From contig CP073344.1 of the NCBI GenBank assembly GCA_024397875.1, positions 1,851,001 to 1,915,000 on the forward strand: a stretch of DNA of 64,000 nt. The letters are read 5' to 3'. Below the pieces are notes generated by a model that saw only the letters and a list, made by a program, of their open reading frames with translations, was not told the origin of the DNA and made no database searches. Position 1 is the first letter of the stretch; each line of letters opens with the position of its first letter. Below are positions 1 through 9,800 of the stretch, piece by piece. The translations under genes were made by a program, and so were the position numbers. The stretch is from Amphritea atlantica. Its GTDB lineage: Bacteria > Pseudomonadota > Gammaproteobacteria > Pseudomonadales > Balneatricaceae.

Positions 1-2
1 AC

Positions 3-206
3 CTGATCCTTTTAAGTGCCTTCATTCTTTTTATCACTTCCGGATATGAAACGGTTCACACACTGGATGAATTAACGCTGGGTACCCACCACGGCATATT
101 GGTTTTTAGTATTATCCAGATTATCAAAGTGATTCCTGAAATCATGCATGGCTTGCAAGAGATAGAGGAAGCAGATGAGCTTAGAGAGAAAAGACTATTA
201 AACTAG
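3..206 (+). CDS. C-terminal part of a hypothetical membrane protein (5' end outside window)
   Basis: An open frame runs in from the window edge and ends at TAG 204-206, giving about 67 residues. It starts with a hydrophobic stretch (LILLSAFILFITSGYE), has a second hydrophobic segment (HGILVFSIIQIIKVIP) and ends in a charged tail rich in Glu, Lys and Arg. This fits the last two membrane segments of an integral membrane protein with a cytoplasmic C-terminus. No family motif is recognisable in so short a piece, so I assign no function. It is on the same strand as the phosphoesterase 168 bp downstream. Confidence 0.5.
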   Translation: MILLSAFILFITSGYETVHTLDELTLGTHHGILVFSIIQIIKVIPEIMHGLQEIEEADELREKRLLN

Positions 207-373
207 CATGCGGTCGGGAACACTATGCTAATTCCCACTCAAGCGTGTCTCAAAAAACCTTTTGAGGTAGACGATGCCAGGCAAGCGCTGCGCCAATAAG
301 ATATTGCGCCTATTGGGTTAGCAGAGCGTTCTTCATCTGCATCTTAGATATCACAATAAAAAAGAGTAGCACT

Positions 374-2551
374 ATGACCCTGTCTCCCCAAAGAAAACCC
401 TCCTATGATTTTTTAATCTGCCGCAACCAACAAGACGACACCTATGCGCTGTACCGGGTAGATCCTCATGCGGCAGAGTTGTTCAGTCCAATCCCGTTGT
501 CTGCGGATGCTTCCTTTGACCACAGCTGGCGCATGGCGCAGGTGGGAGGGTATCTTTTGCAGTGGAGTCCTCTTTGCAAACTGCACGGGGAAGAGGGTTA
601 TCGGTTCAATCTGGTAGCGTTCAATCCGGAAGACGTCAACCCGTTGAGTGGCCCTGCAATTGAGAGCGGCTTCTGGAAAAAAACCAAGTTCTGGGGCAAC
701 TACCGGCATAGCTATAGCAGTAATCCGGATGAGGGCCAGACTCTGGACCTCACTCCGATGACCAGTTTTATCCTGAGTATGATTCCCGCCAAGGGGCGTG
801 GAACCTTTGAACTATGGAATTTCGATCCCCAGGGAATCGTGGATTTTAAGCCCGACCCACTGCCTGCACCCTATAGCCCCCAGAATGGTTTTCCACGGAT
901 TAAGTCTGGGCACACGTTGATTCCCATTGGCAATTATGTATTGGACCGTCTGCCAGATAGAAAGTCTTTTCGTTTGTGGAGTTTCGACCCGCAATTGGAA
1001 ACACCCCTGTCACTACCCGCGGTGCAAGAAGGCAACTGGGATAAGGTTGATGAGAGCAGCGAACTCACCGCTATCGGCGCTCATGTGCTGGAGTGGAATG
1101 CTGCAAAGGGCCACTTCCGTCTGTGGGGGTTCGACCCTCAACAGTCAGACGTGCTTATTGGCCCGGTTCGCGAGGGTAAACTGCCGTCGGGTATTGCTGC
1201 TGATGCCATGCTGACCGGCTATCAGCCCCGGATTCCGGTGCAAGCACAACGGGCTGATACGCCAGGAAACATTGATTTTATGCGCTCGAAGATCAAGCAT
1301 GTGGTCTATTACATGCTGGAGAGCCGCTCTTTTGATAATGTCTGTGGCTGGCTTTACGAGAATGGCAATCAAGATTGTCACTACATCGGTTCGCAGGAAC
1401 CCTTTGATGGCACCAGCCGCGAATATTTTAATGACGACGGTGACAGCCGGGTTTTCGTCAGCAAGTTTCAGGCAGGTGAACTGAGTACCGAGTATAATCT
1501 CGTCGCCCTCGATCAGGACCCGTTTCACGACACCACAGACAACCTGCAGCAAATGTTCTCTGAAGAGCCCGGTTACTGGGGCCGCGCCACGCCGGATATG
1601 GGTGGATATATCCTCAATAACGCCAATCCGCAGGTGATGGAAACCTTCAGCCCGGCACAGTTACCGATACTCAATGGTCTGGCACGTCATTTCGGGATTT
1701 CTGATCGTTGGTTTTGTTCAATGCCCGGCGGTACAGATGTCAATCGAGCCTTCTCGGTCACCGGTTCGGCCTTCAACATGCTCGGCACCTGGGAGGGGGG
1801 CAGCATCTACGCAAACTGGCCGGAATCCTCCCACCGTCAATCCATCTGGAAGACTCTCTGGAGTCAGGGTATAACAGACTGGAAAATATATAACTCGGTG
1901 CTGTGGGAAAACGTTGTCTTTACCTACCAGCTGTACCTCCAGGGTCAGGTTCCTTCAGTCGACGCTAACCCAACACAGTTTCTTTCCAGTATTGATCAGT
2001 TCAAGCAGGATGCCCGACACGGAAACCTGCCGGCATTCAGTTATCTCGAACCTGCCTGGATTGCGCCTAAAGGGGCCACCTCCTACCATCCGGGTGGTGA
2101 TCTGGTTCCCGGAGAGAGAGAGCTCAACGAAATCTACGAAGCGATCAAGAGCGGACCTGGCTGGGAAAGCACCCTGCTGGTTGTTACCTTCGATAAGAAC
2201 GGCGGCATCTATGACCATGTCGCTCCGCCTTACGCCAGGAAGCCCTGGCCCAACGATCTCAACAACGGATTTGCCTACGACCTGATGGGACCGCGAGTCC
2301 CGACCATTATGGTCTCCCCCTGGATCAGAGAGCAGACTGTGGTCAGGGCCGAGGGGGATACCCCTTTCGACTCAACCTCTTTTGCCGCCACATTGCTGGA
2401 CTGGTTTGGTGTTCCCAAACCGTTGTGGGGCCTGGGCGATCGTATTGATACTGCACCGACCTTCGAGACAGTCTTTCAGGCGGATCAGGCGAGAACCGAT
2501 GCGCCGACGTTAACACCGCCTTATGATAAATCCTTCCCACCGAAAGGTTAG
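374..2551 (+). CDS. Phosphoesterase family protein (phospholipase C/acid phosphatase-like) with N-terminal repeats
   Basis: 725 residues. The C-terminal two thirds (about 305-700) match the phosphoesterase family of bacterial phospholipase C and AcpA-type acid phosphatase: ESRSFD at 316-321, PGGTDVNR at 451-458 (position of the family's nucleophile loop), HPGGD near 572, and DKNGGIYDHV at 607-616. Two positions are unusual: the usual ENRS is ESRS and the usual DExGG is DKNGG, so metal binding may differ. The first 280 residues hold about five copies of a motif like FRLWxFDPQ (near 24, 76, 145, 199, 248), suggesting a repeated beta domain; this fold is inference. There is no signal peptide although many relatives are exported. 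It converges with the DNase II gene across a shared hairpin. Substrate (phospholipid or phosphomonoester) cannot be told. Confidence 0.8.
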   Translation: MTLSPQRKPSYDFLICRNQQDDTYALYRVDPHAAELFSPIPLSADASFDHSWRMAQVGGYLLQWSPLCKLHGEEGYRFNLVAFNPEDVNPLSGPAIESGFWKKTKFWGNYRHSYSSNPDEGQTLDLTPMTSFILSMIPAKGRGTFELWNFDPQGIVDFKPDPLPAPYSPQNGFPRIKSGHTLIPIGNYVLDRLPDRKSFRLWSFDPQLETPLSLPAVQEGNWDKVDESSELTAIGAHVLEWNAAKGHFRLWGFDPQQSDVLIGPVREGKLPSGIAADAMLTGYQPRIPVQAQRADTPGNIDFMRSKIKHVVYYMLESRSFDNVCGWLYENGNQDCHYIGSQEPFDGTSREYFNDDGDSRVFVSKFQAGELSTEYNLVALDQDPFHDTTDNLQQMFSEEPGYWGRATPDMGGYILNNANPQVMETFSPAQLPILNGLARHFGISDRWFCSMPGGTDVNRAFSVTGSAFNMLGTWEGGSIYANWPESSHRQSIWKTLWSQGITDWKIYNSVLWENVVFTYQLYLQGQVPSVDANPTQFLSSIDQFKQDARHGNLPAFSYLEPAWIAPKGATSYHPGGDLVPGERELNEIYEAIKSGPGWESTLLVVTFDKNGGIYDHVAPPYARKPWPNDLNNGFAYDLMGPRVPTIMVSPWIREQTVVRAEGDTPFDSTSFAATLLDWFGVPKPLWGLGDRIDTAPTFETVFQADQARTDAPTLTPPYDKSFPPKG

Positions 2552-2560
2552 GATAAAGAG

Positions 2561-2596
2561 GGCGGGTGGCGCTAAAAACAGCGTCATCCGCCTTCA
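2561..2596. terminator. Hairpin between convergent phosphoesterase and DNase II genes
   Basis: A 13-bp stem (2561-2573 with 2580-2592, two G-U pairs) and a 6-nt loop lies 10 bp after the phosphoesterase stop and 30 bp before the DNase II stop. It probably ends transcription from both sides, although the T-tract is weak. Confidence 0.6.
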
Positions 2597-2621
2597 GTTG
2601 TATTATTCGCGGCGCTTTACG

Positions 2622-3644
2622 CTAAGCGGTTGGCGCTAACTGGTGCAGTTTTTCTTCGGCGTTTTTCAGCGCTTGCCACAAGCGACTGTCCTGGAAGCAT
2701 AGACTGCCACCGCCGCGCTTCTCCTGGGAGACCATGCGATTGAGGTCGGCAATACATACCCAGGGTAACGAGCAGGTATCATTTTTCAGGGCCACAGCCC
2801 ATTTGGCATGATCCTTGGTGTAGTGCCACTCATAACTCAGGGATGGGGAGATGTTGAAATTCAGGGTAAGTGCGTCTTCATCATACTCGGTGGATAAACT
2901 GTCCTGCAGAGGCGTCACTGCACCTCTTCGCCAGGTCTCTACCACCAGATCACATTGCAGCTCCGGTGACACCAGGTCCAGCCAGAAATCCTTACCCCAC
3001 TTGCGGCTCTTGGCCGTCAACATAAAGTCTTTACCTCCCCGGGACTTAAAGGACAGCGTAGAAGGTGTTTCCGATTCGTTTACGCCGTTTCCGTGAAACA
3101 GCCGCGCAAGCGGTTCATCATCCTGCAGAGACGGCGGAATACGCGAACACTCTGTCAGGACCTGCGGGTTCTGCTGGGACAGCATCTGTTGGGCGATGAG
3201 GTTGGCGGTGTGGTAATCGGGCAGGGTAATGCAGATAAAGGTCTGGCCATAGATCATCTCGTCCTCTGGCAGGGTCGCATCTTTATTGACGGGAAATCTG
3301 GGGGTTGAATGCAGCAGATAGAGTGCTGAATCGGTGGCCTTGTTAAAGGCCAGAATCCCTTTGCAATGACCTTTTTCCGACTTGTTTTTTTCGTGGTCGA
3401 CATGCTCATCGTTGTAGGCGATATAACCGGCATTCTCAGGGGAGTCAAAGATTTCAGCCAGGGTGTATGCGAGAGCCTGATTATTCTGCTCCAGACCGAC
3501 GGGTGACAACGCCAGGGCTTCGCTATCCGGATCAAAATAGAGGAAGTCACAGCCCTGGTTTTCAGGGGTTCCTGTATGATCCGGTGTTTTATAGATAAAC
3601 CACCAGTCCACCGGCATTCCCTGTTGATTCTTTGCACCTAGCAT
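2622..3644 (-). CDS. Deoxyribonuclease II family protein
   Basis: 340 residues resembling DNase II, the acid endonuclease family of the phospholipase D superfamily, better known from animal lysosomes but present in some bacteria. Visible hallmarks: WWFIYK near 14, YNDE (77-80), GHCKG with HxK residues H93 and K95, LLHSTPRFP (111-118), GGKDF followed by AKSRKWGKD (203-219), KDHAKWAV with the second HxK pair H279 and K281, IADLNR (298-303) and RGGGSLCF near 310. Both catalytic HxK motifs are therefore intact, and length matches the family. There is no signal peptide, unlike eukaryotic DNase II. The ATG is preceded by GGAG at a suitable distance. It converges with the phosphoesterase and is divergent from the repeat protein at 3908. 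Family assignment is strong; cellular role is unknown. Confidence 0.85.
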   Translation of the reverse strand: MLGAKNQQGMPVDWWFIYKTPDHTGTPENQGCDFLYFDPDSEALALSPVGLEQNNQALAYTLAEIFDSPENAGYIAYNDEHVDHEKNKSEKGHCKGILAFNKATDSALYLLHSTPRFPVNKDATLPEDEMIYGQTFICITLPDYHTANLIAQQMLSQQNPQVLTECSRIPPSLQDDEPLARLFHGNGVNESETPSTLSFKSRGGKDFMLTAKSRKWGKDFWLDLVSPELQCDLVVETWRRGAVTPLQDSLSTEYDEDALTLNFNISPSLSYEWHYTKDHAKWAVALKNDTCSLPWVCIADLNRMVSQEKRGGGSLCFQDSRLWQALKNAEEKLHQLAPTA

Positions 3645-3682
3645 CGGCGGTTATCTCCATGTTATTTCAATTGAAAAAACAA

Positions 3683-3697
3683 TTGTATACGATACAA
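3683..3697. promoter_or_regulatory. Palindromic operator candidate (TTGTATACGATACAA)
   Basis: Perfect 6-bp inverted repeat TTGTAT-ACG-ATACAA in the 263-bp divergent region between DNase II and the repeat protein, directly after CAATTG-AAAAAA-CAATTG (3669-3686). The TTGTATAC/GATACAA form resembles sites used by GntR-family repressors. No GntR gene is nearby, so the regulator is unknown. Confidence 0.4.
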
Positions 3698-3907
3698 ACC
3701 AGATAGCACTACGGCTATTCATTACAGGCAGGTTTCGGTACTGTTAATGCTTTCGTCAATTCCCGGGATACAGTAATTCAGTGGGAATCTGATTCAGGCA
3801 ATGACCCGCCGGTGAGCGCAGACAGACCAACATTAAAAATAACAACGGGGATACTCAATTGTTTTATGGCCCGAGCAGGTATCCCTCCCTTAACAAAGGA
3901 GTAGTCG

Positions 3908-5671
3908 ATGTCACAATCTGAATGGAACACCCAACCGGTTACCGGCGAATGGAATAGCGCCGTCAACTGGAGCCCGGCAGAGCTGCCTGCCAGTAAAGCT
4001 GTTTTCAACGGTTCAGCTCAAACAGTAATTACTTTCGCAGCGGACAGCGATGCCGCAGTGGAGAGTATCGAGTTTAGTGAGAGCGCCGCGGGCTACACGT
4101 TTACCTTCGGTCCCGGTAAAGTGCCTGGTTTAACCATTAGCGGTCAGGGCGTCAGCAATACTTCGCGCAAGCAGCAGAGTTTTATTGTGGCGGCTACCAG
4201 TAGCGGCCATGATAACCCACAACTTGTCTTTACCAATAATGCGACAGCCGGCACTGACGATATCTATTACTGCGCCGGCCCAATCAGTGAACAGGGCTAC
4301 GGCGGTGGTGTCATCAGTTTTTGTGACAATGCCAGAGCAGGTTCCGCCCGGTTTAAGGTCTGGACTGGCGCCGAGCCGCCACCTCAGTACAGAAAAGAAA
4401 ACATCCCCAGTACCGTCGGCGGCGAAGTGAGCTTCAGTAACTCATCTTCGGCTGACAGCGCCAACTTTACCATCTACGGCAGCCTTGGTATTGACGGCGA
4501 TACCTTCGCCAATGTGGTGTTCCATGATACTGCCACTGCGGGTAAGGCTACCTTTACCAATGTGGGCGGCACGGTCGCCGGTGGTGATGGCGGTAATACT
4601 CAGTTCTACGGCAGTTCCAGCGCTGACCGTGGTGTTTACAACAACTGGGGGGCAACCCACGAGAAAGCCAATGGTGGCGATGTGGCGTTTGACAGTACCG
4701 CCAGTGGTGGTGACGGGCATTTCTACAACCATGCAGCAGTCGTGGCCGGAGCCTACGGCGGGGTGACCAGTTTTAATAACAACCCTCCCTATATGGATGC
4801 CGCTCAGGGTGCATCAGCCGGTAATGGTTCCTACTTTAACTACGGTGCACGTCAGGGGGAACAGGGCGGTGGCGGCCACCTTGAATTCAGTGCAAAGTAC
4901 GGCTCTCCGACCGGAGCGGACGCCACAATCGTCAACTATGGTAGCGCTATTGAAAACAAGTCCAGTGCCGGTCACACAATTTTCTCCATCAACCTGCCAA
5001 GCAAATACTTTCCGACGGCGGGCAATGCAAAGATCTGGAATCACCCCGGCTCAGGTGAGCAGGGCGCTGCCGGTTATACTGAGTTTTCGGTTTACAGCAG
5101 TCAGAATGGCAGTGGCAGTGGCAGTGGCAGTGAGAGTTTTCCCACCGCAGGAAACGCAACAATATTCAATCTGGGTGGCTGTACAGCCAGAGCGGCTGGC
5201 GGCTACACGGTTTTTTCAGGACAATCCAGCGCAGGCGGTGCCACCCTGATCGCATATGGCGGCACCAATGGTGGCTATGGCGGCCGCATTGCTTTCTATG
5301 GTGAATCTGCGGGTGATAGTGCTAAGGTTTGCCTGTTTGACGATGGCGAGCTGGATATCGGCTACCACACCGCCGGAGTCACTATCGGAAATCTGGAGAT
5401 GACTGGCGGAGTGATTGCAACTGAGCTTGGCTCTGAGGTGTCGGGTCTAACGGTAACGGGGGAGTTGTCGATCAAATCGTCCCATGTGACTTTTCGTCTC
5501 GGCAAGCAGAAAGAGGGTGGATTTGCCTTCAATAAGCCTTACACACTGCTGATATGCTCAGCGCTTTCCGGGCTGACTCCGGAACTGTTTCAGGCCAACA
5601 GCATCGATGGCGTTGAACCCAGTTTTGCCATTGTTGGCAAGGAGCTGCAGGTTACCTTCACGCAGCAGTAA
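3908..5671 (+). CDS. Glycine/serine/asparagine-rich repeat protein, probable beta-helix
   Basis: 587 residues with a strong SD (AAAGGAG) before the ATG. After an N-terminal segment resembling autotransporter-associated beta-strand proteins (WNTQPVTGEWNSAVNW near 7), most of the protein (about 100-480) is a series of irregular repeats of roughly 25-35 residues of the type F-x-N/S-x-S-A-x-x-A-x-F/I-x-N-x-G-G, as expected for a right-handed beta-helix. A GS run comes from four GGCAGT hexamers at 5108-5131. There is no signal peptide and no C-terminal beta-barrel, so it is not a classical autotransporter; the last 70 residues form a non-repetitive cap. Function unknown; adhesin or passenger-like structure is inferred. 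It is divergent from DNase II. Confidence 0.6.
   Translation: MSQSEWNTQPVTGEWNSAVNWSPAELPASKAVFNGSAQTVITFAADSDAAVESIEFSESAAGYTFTFGPGKVPGLTISGQGVSNTSRKQQSFIVAATSSGHDNPQLVFTNNATAGTDDIYYCAGPISEQGYGGGVISFCDNARAGSARFKVWTGAEPPPQYRKENIPSTVGGEVSFSNSSSADSANFTIYGSLGIDGDTFANVVFHDTATAGKATFTNVGGTVAGGDGGNTQFYGSSSADRGVYNNWGATHEKANGGDVAFDSTASGGDGHFYNHAAVVAGAYGGVTSFNNNPPYMDAAQGASAGNGSYFNYGARQGEQGGGGHLEFSAKYGSPTGADATIVNYGSAIENKSSAGHTIFSINLPSKYFPTAGNAKIWNHPGSGEQGAAGYTEFSVYSSQNGSGSGSGSESFPTAGNATIFNLGGCTARAAGGYTVFSGQSSAGGATLIAYGGTNGGYGGRIAFYGESAGDSAKVCLFDDGELDIGYHTAGVTIGNLEMTGGVIATELGSEVSGLTVTGELSIKSSHVTFRLGKQKEGGFAFNKPYTLLICSALSGLTPELFQANSIDGVEPSFAIVGKELQVTFTQQ
5108..5131 (+). repeat. GGCAGT hexanucleotide x4
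   Basis: Four perfect in-frame hexamers encoding Gly-Ser pairs inside the repeat-protein gene. Copy changes would alter length without frameshift. Confidence 0.8.
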
Positions 5672-5694
5672 GCCGGTATACAAGCGAGAATAAT

Positions 5695-5727
5695 GCAGGG
5701 TCAGCCTTTATCCAGGCTTGTCCCTGC
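5695..5727 (+). terminator. Imperfect hairpin after the repeat-protein gene
   Basis: GCAGGG (5695-5700) pairs with CCCTGC (5722-5727), with GCC/GGC inside the loop, 24 bp after the stop. It lacks a clear T-tract, so only a possible terminator. Confidence 0.35.
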
Positions 5728-5903
5728 TGGTTTGTCGCTCGTCCCCGTGATTAAAGCCCGCCTTGTATATGCACGCCGCCTACATAAGAGTTGGGGGGCC
5801 GATCGCTACGCAAGTTCGAGCATTTCATTTCTCCGAGAGCTGCGCTTGTCGGCTTTTTCTGACTTCGGACAAGGTAGCGTTCAGACCCCGGACCTCGGCT
5901 CTA

Positions 5904-6752
5904 CTATTTATTCTCCGATGCCGATGCTCTCAACAATATCCAGTCAAGTGCCCGGGTCGACAGAATGCGGCGCAGAATACCAAACAGGTGAGTAGGGAAA
6001 GTGACATAGTAACGCGCTCTGGGGCGCTTGCTTTCCAGGGCGTGAATGACCTTATCCAGTACTGCTTCCGGTCCCAGGGTAAACGGGTCGTCACCCGCAT
6101 CCTGTTTACTTAAGCGTTTCAGTACTCTTTTGTAAGTGTCACAAAAATGGCTGGACTCTATATTGATATTGTCACGGAAGGCTTTAAATGCATTTTCTCT
6201 GAACTTACTCCTGACCGGCCCTGGCTCTATCAGCGAGACATAAATATCACTGCCTGAAAGCTCCTGCCGCAACGTATCGGTATAACCTTCCAGCGCGAAT
6301 TTACTGGTGTTGTAAGCCCCGCGAAAGCGCATCGTGATCAGACCCAGAACCGAACTGTTCTGAATGATCCGGCCAAAGCCCTGTTGTCGCATCAGCGGCA
6401 GTACCCGGCAGGTGAGTTCATGCCAACCCAGTAGATTGATTTCCAGCTGGCGACGGAGCAGATCCCGGCTGAGGTCTTCAATCGCCCCGGGCTGGCCATA
6501 GGCGCCATTATTGAACAGGGCGAATATTTCCCCTCCGGTTTCGGCTTCAACCCAGTCCATCGCCTGCTGCACTGACTCAGATCGCTCCAGATCAAGTTGA
6601 GTCGATTGCAGTCCAAGTTGCTTCAGTCGTTCAACATCTTTCAACTGCCGCGCCGTGGCTATAACCCGATAGCCCCGCTGTTGCAGGCCAAGTGCGACAT
6701 GATAGCCAATGCCACTGGAACAACCGGTAATCAACACTGTTTTCATCTGCAT
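5904..6752 (-). CDS. SDR family NAD(P)-dependent oxidoreductase
   Basis: 282 residues of the classical short-chain dehydrogenase/reductase fold. The nucleotide-binding motif TGCSSGIG (9-16), the NNGAYG segment (81-86), Ser at 133/134 (QNSSVLG) and the YxxxK pair Y147/K151 are all present, so catalysis should be intact. An arginine at 35 (TARQL) following strand 2 suggests NADP(H) preference. The 50-residue tail after the catalytic core resembles bacterial SDRs annotated as retinol- or 17-beta-hydroxysteroid-dehydrogenase-like, but the substrate cannot be read from sequence. It lies 49 bp downstream of the c-di-GMP gene on the same strand and may be co-transcribed. Confidence 0.85.
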   Translation of the reverse strand: MQMKTVLITGCSSGIGYHVALGLQQRGYRVIATARQLKDVERLKQLGLQSTQLDLERSESVQQAMDWVEAETGGEIFALFNNGAYGQPGAIEDLSRDLLRRQLEINLLGWHELTCRVLPLMRQQGFGRIIQNSSVLGLITMRFRGAYNTSKFALEGYTDTLRQELSGSDIYVSLIEPGPVRSKFRENAFKAFRDNINIESSHFCDTYKRVLKRLSKQDAGDDPFTLGPEAVLDKVIHALESKRPRARYYVTFPTHLFGILRRILSTRALDWILLRASASENK

Positions 6753-6801
6753 CCCTCAATCATATTCAGGAGCCGATACTAAGGGGGATCCATTGATTTC
6801 A

Positions 6802-9800
6802 CTAGTGTTTATTTAACATTGACAGGAATCTGTGTTCCGGAACCCCTTTGCTGAACAGAAATCCCTGGGCCTGAAAGCACTCCTCGGAGATAAGGAATTG
6901 TCGTTGTTCTTCGGTTTCCATGCCCTCGGCAATCACTTCCAGTCCCAGGCTGGCGGCCAGCACGATAATGGCTCTGGATATCGCCTGATCATTTTTATCC
7001 CCGGGAATATCACTGATAAACGACTGGTCGATCTTTAAGCGGTCCAGTGGCAGGGTTTTCAGATAGCTCAGAGAGGAGTAGCCAGTGCCAAAATCATCGA
7101 TCGCCAGACGGATTCCCATCGCGCGTAGCTGCGCAAGTTCGCTGCCTGAACGGGTGGGATTATTCATAATAACCCCTTCGGTAATCTCGAGCTCAATCAT
7201 GTTGCCGGGACATTTATGCCGCTCAAGAATAGCTTCGACCTCACGGGCCAGTGAGTTAGAGCCAAAGTGTCTTGCTGAAATATTCACCGAGATACAGGGG
7301 ACCTGATATCCATTCCGTTGCCATTCAACAATATTGCGACATACGCTATCCAGTACCCAGAGGTCAATTGCCCGGATCATACCGGTCTTCTCCGCGAGAG
7401 GAATAAACCGTCCCGGGGCAATGGTTCCCCGTTGCGGATCTTTCCAGCGAATCAGCGCCTCGGCACCGATAATCAGGTTATCCCTGATATCGATTTGCGG
7501 CTGATAATGCAGTATAAACTGCTGTTGCTCTATCGCTTTGCGGATCGCACTTATCATCAGAATCCGCTCAAGCGCCTGATCGGTCATCTCCTGAGTATAA
7601 AAATCATAGCGATTTTTACCGGAGGCCTTTGCCAGGTACATTGCCGAATCGACATTGCGGATCAGCGCCTCTGGCTGATCGGCGTCCTCCGGATAGAGGC
7701 TGATACCAATACTGAGCGTAATATGCAGGTAATGCTCTTCCAGCTGAATAGGATCATTAAAGGCATTCAGCAGGTTCTGCGCAATCACTGCAGCATCTTC
7801 CGGGTGGAGCAGATCTTCAACAATAATCGTAAACTCATCGCCGCCAAAACGGGCTAAAGTATCGTTCTCCCGGATATGCTCCTGCAGTCGTATTGCCACT
7901 TTTTTCAGCAGCTGATCACCCAGGTTGTGGCCAAAACTGTCATTGATCTCCTTGAACTCATCGAGATCAATAAACAGCAGCCCCAGACCGGTTTTCATTC
8001 GCCGGGCACGGCGTAGCGCCTGCTTAAGCCGGTCGGAAAAAAGCAGCCGGTTGGGAAGCTTTGTCAGTGGGTCATGGTGGGCCAGAAAATCAAGGCTTTT
8101 CTCTTTATCCTGCAGTCTTTCACGGGTCTTAATATGCTCCGTTATATCCCGGCTTGATTCAACCAGACCGGTTACCTGACCGTCGGCGTTATACAACGGA
8201 CTGGTCATCAGTTCATAGATCCGTTTCTCGCCCGTGTTGAGTATCTGTTCATGTAACCGTGTCGTCGGCTGCATATTTTCCATGGCGCTTTTAAGCGGGC
8301 ATGCCTGGCAGGGGTCGCAGGAATTATTGACCGAACGATAACAGGGCTTGTCCGGCTGTGACTGACAGTTGAAATAGTAATCGCTGGCCGCGTTATTCGA
8401 TTTAATGACCTGATAATCACTATTGATGACTATAACCGGATCGCCAATACAATCGAGCACCGCCTGCAGAAAGTCACTCTCCTCTCTGGACTTCTGCTCG
8501 GCTTTTTTCCGATCAGTGATATCCCTGACGGTTGAGAGTAGAATCTGTCTGTTGTTTGCGATCTGCAGGGTGGTACTAATCTCAACCGGGATTCGCTGGC
8601 CATTGGCGGTGCGGTGAATCGCCTCAAAAACACCGCCGTTATTCTCGCTGAGCACTTCACTTACCCGTGTGTGCCACTGTTCCTGATTGTCGGCCTGGTC
8701 GCTGAAATCGGTGACATGCATTTGTAACAGCTGCTTTCGGCTGTAACCCAGGTAATCGCAGCTGGCCTGATTTGTATCGATAATCCGGGATGTTTCCACA
8801 TCGATAACGAACAGCGCATCCTTACTACGATCAATTAACTGACGAAACAGACGTAGCTGGGAGTCGATACGGTGTTTCTCAGTCAGATTGGTCAACAGAC
8901 AGTGGGTCTGTGAAAGTCTGCCTGACGGATCACGCAGGAACTGTCCGTCAATCTGAGTTTCAATCATCTCACCCGATTTAGTCAGTACCCGGTAGTGCGC
9001 CTCAGTGATCATTCCTTTTTTCTTAAACTCGGTAAAACCCTGCGAATATTGTTCATCCTGCCCTTTGGCCAGCAGGTTGCTGAATGGCGTGCCGATGATT
9101 TCATTATTGTCATAGCCCATCATCTTGCGCCAACTGGCATTGACTTCAAGAATATTGCCATTGGTATCAAGTGACTGATAGGCGAGGGGGGTATTTTCGA
9201 AAAATCCCTGATAGTGGATAGTCTTGTTACGACTGCTGTGTAACTGCTGGTTAAGGTTGTCCAGTGCATCCCGCATCATCTGAATAAAATGGGTCTGCAA
9301 ACTATCGATCAGATGTTGCCGGGTCAGCAGGCCGGCTATCTTTCCGTCAGAATCACACACCAGCAGACGACGAATTGTCTTGTCCTGCATAATTTGCCGG
9401 GCTTGCAGTAATGATGTCTCTGTATCGATGATCTCGACCGGGCTACTCATGTATTGGCTTACCAGCGCCTGGTTCAGGTCTATCTGATCATCAAGCAAGC
9501 GTACGACATCTCTCTCGGTCAGAATGCCATCGGCCTGATAGCCGTTACCCACCACCACACTGCTGATTTTTTTTTCATTCATGGTTGTGAATGCCTGGCG
9601 CAGGGTGCTGTCTGGCGCAACAAACAGAATAACCCGCTCCATCACTGCTTCTACATGTTTTATTTCAGCCAGATATTCAAATCCAAGGTGCTGCACAAAG
9701 TCTGTTTCTGTGACAATACCTTGAAGTGTATGGTGGCGGTCAACAACGACGATGTGACGCAGCTTTTCTTGCTGCATCTTTTCATAAGCCTGTTGAAAAT

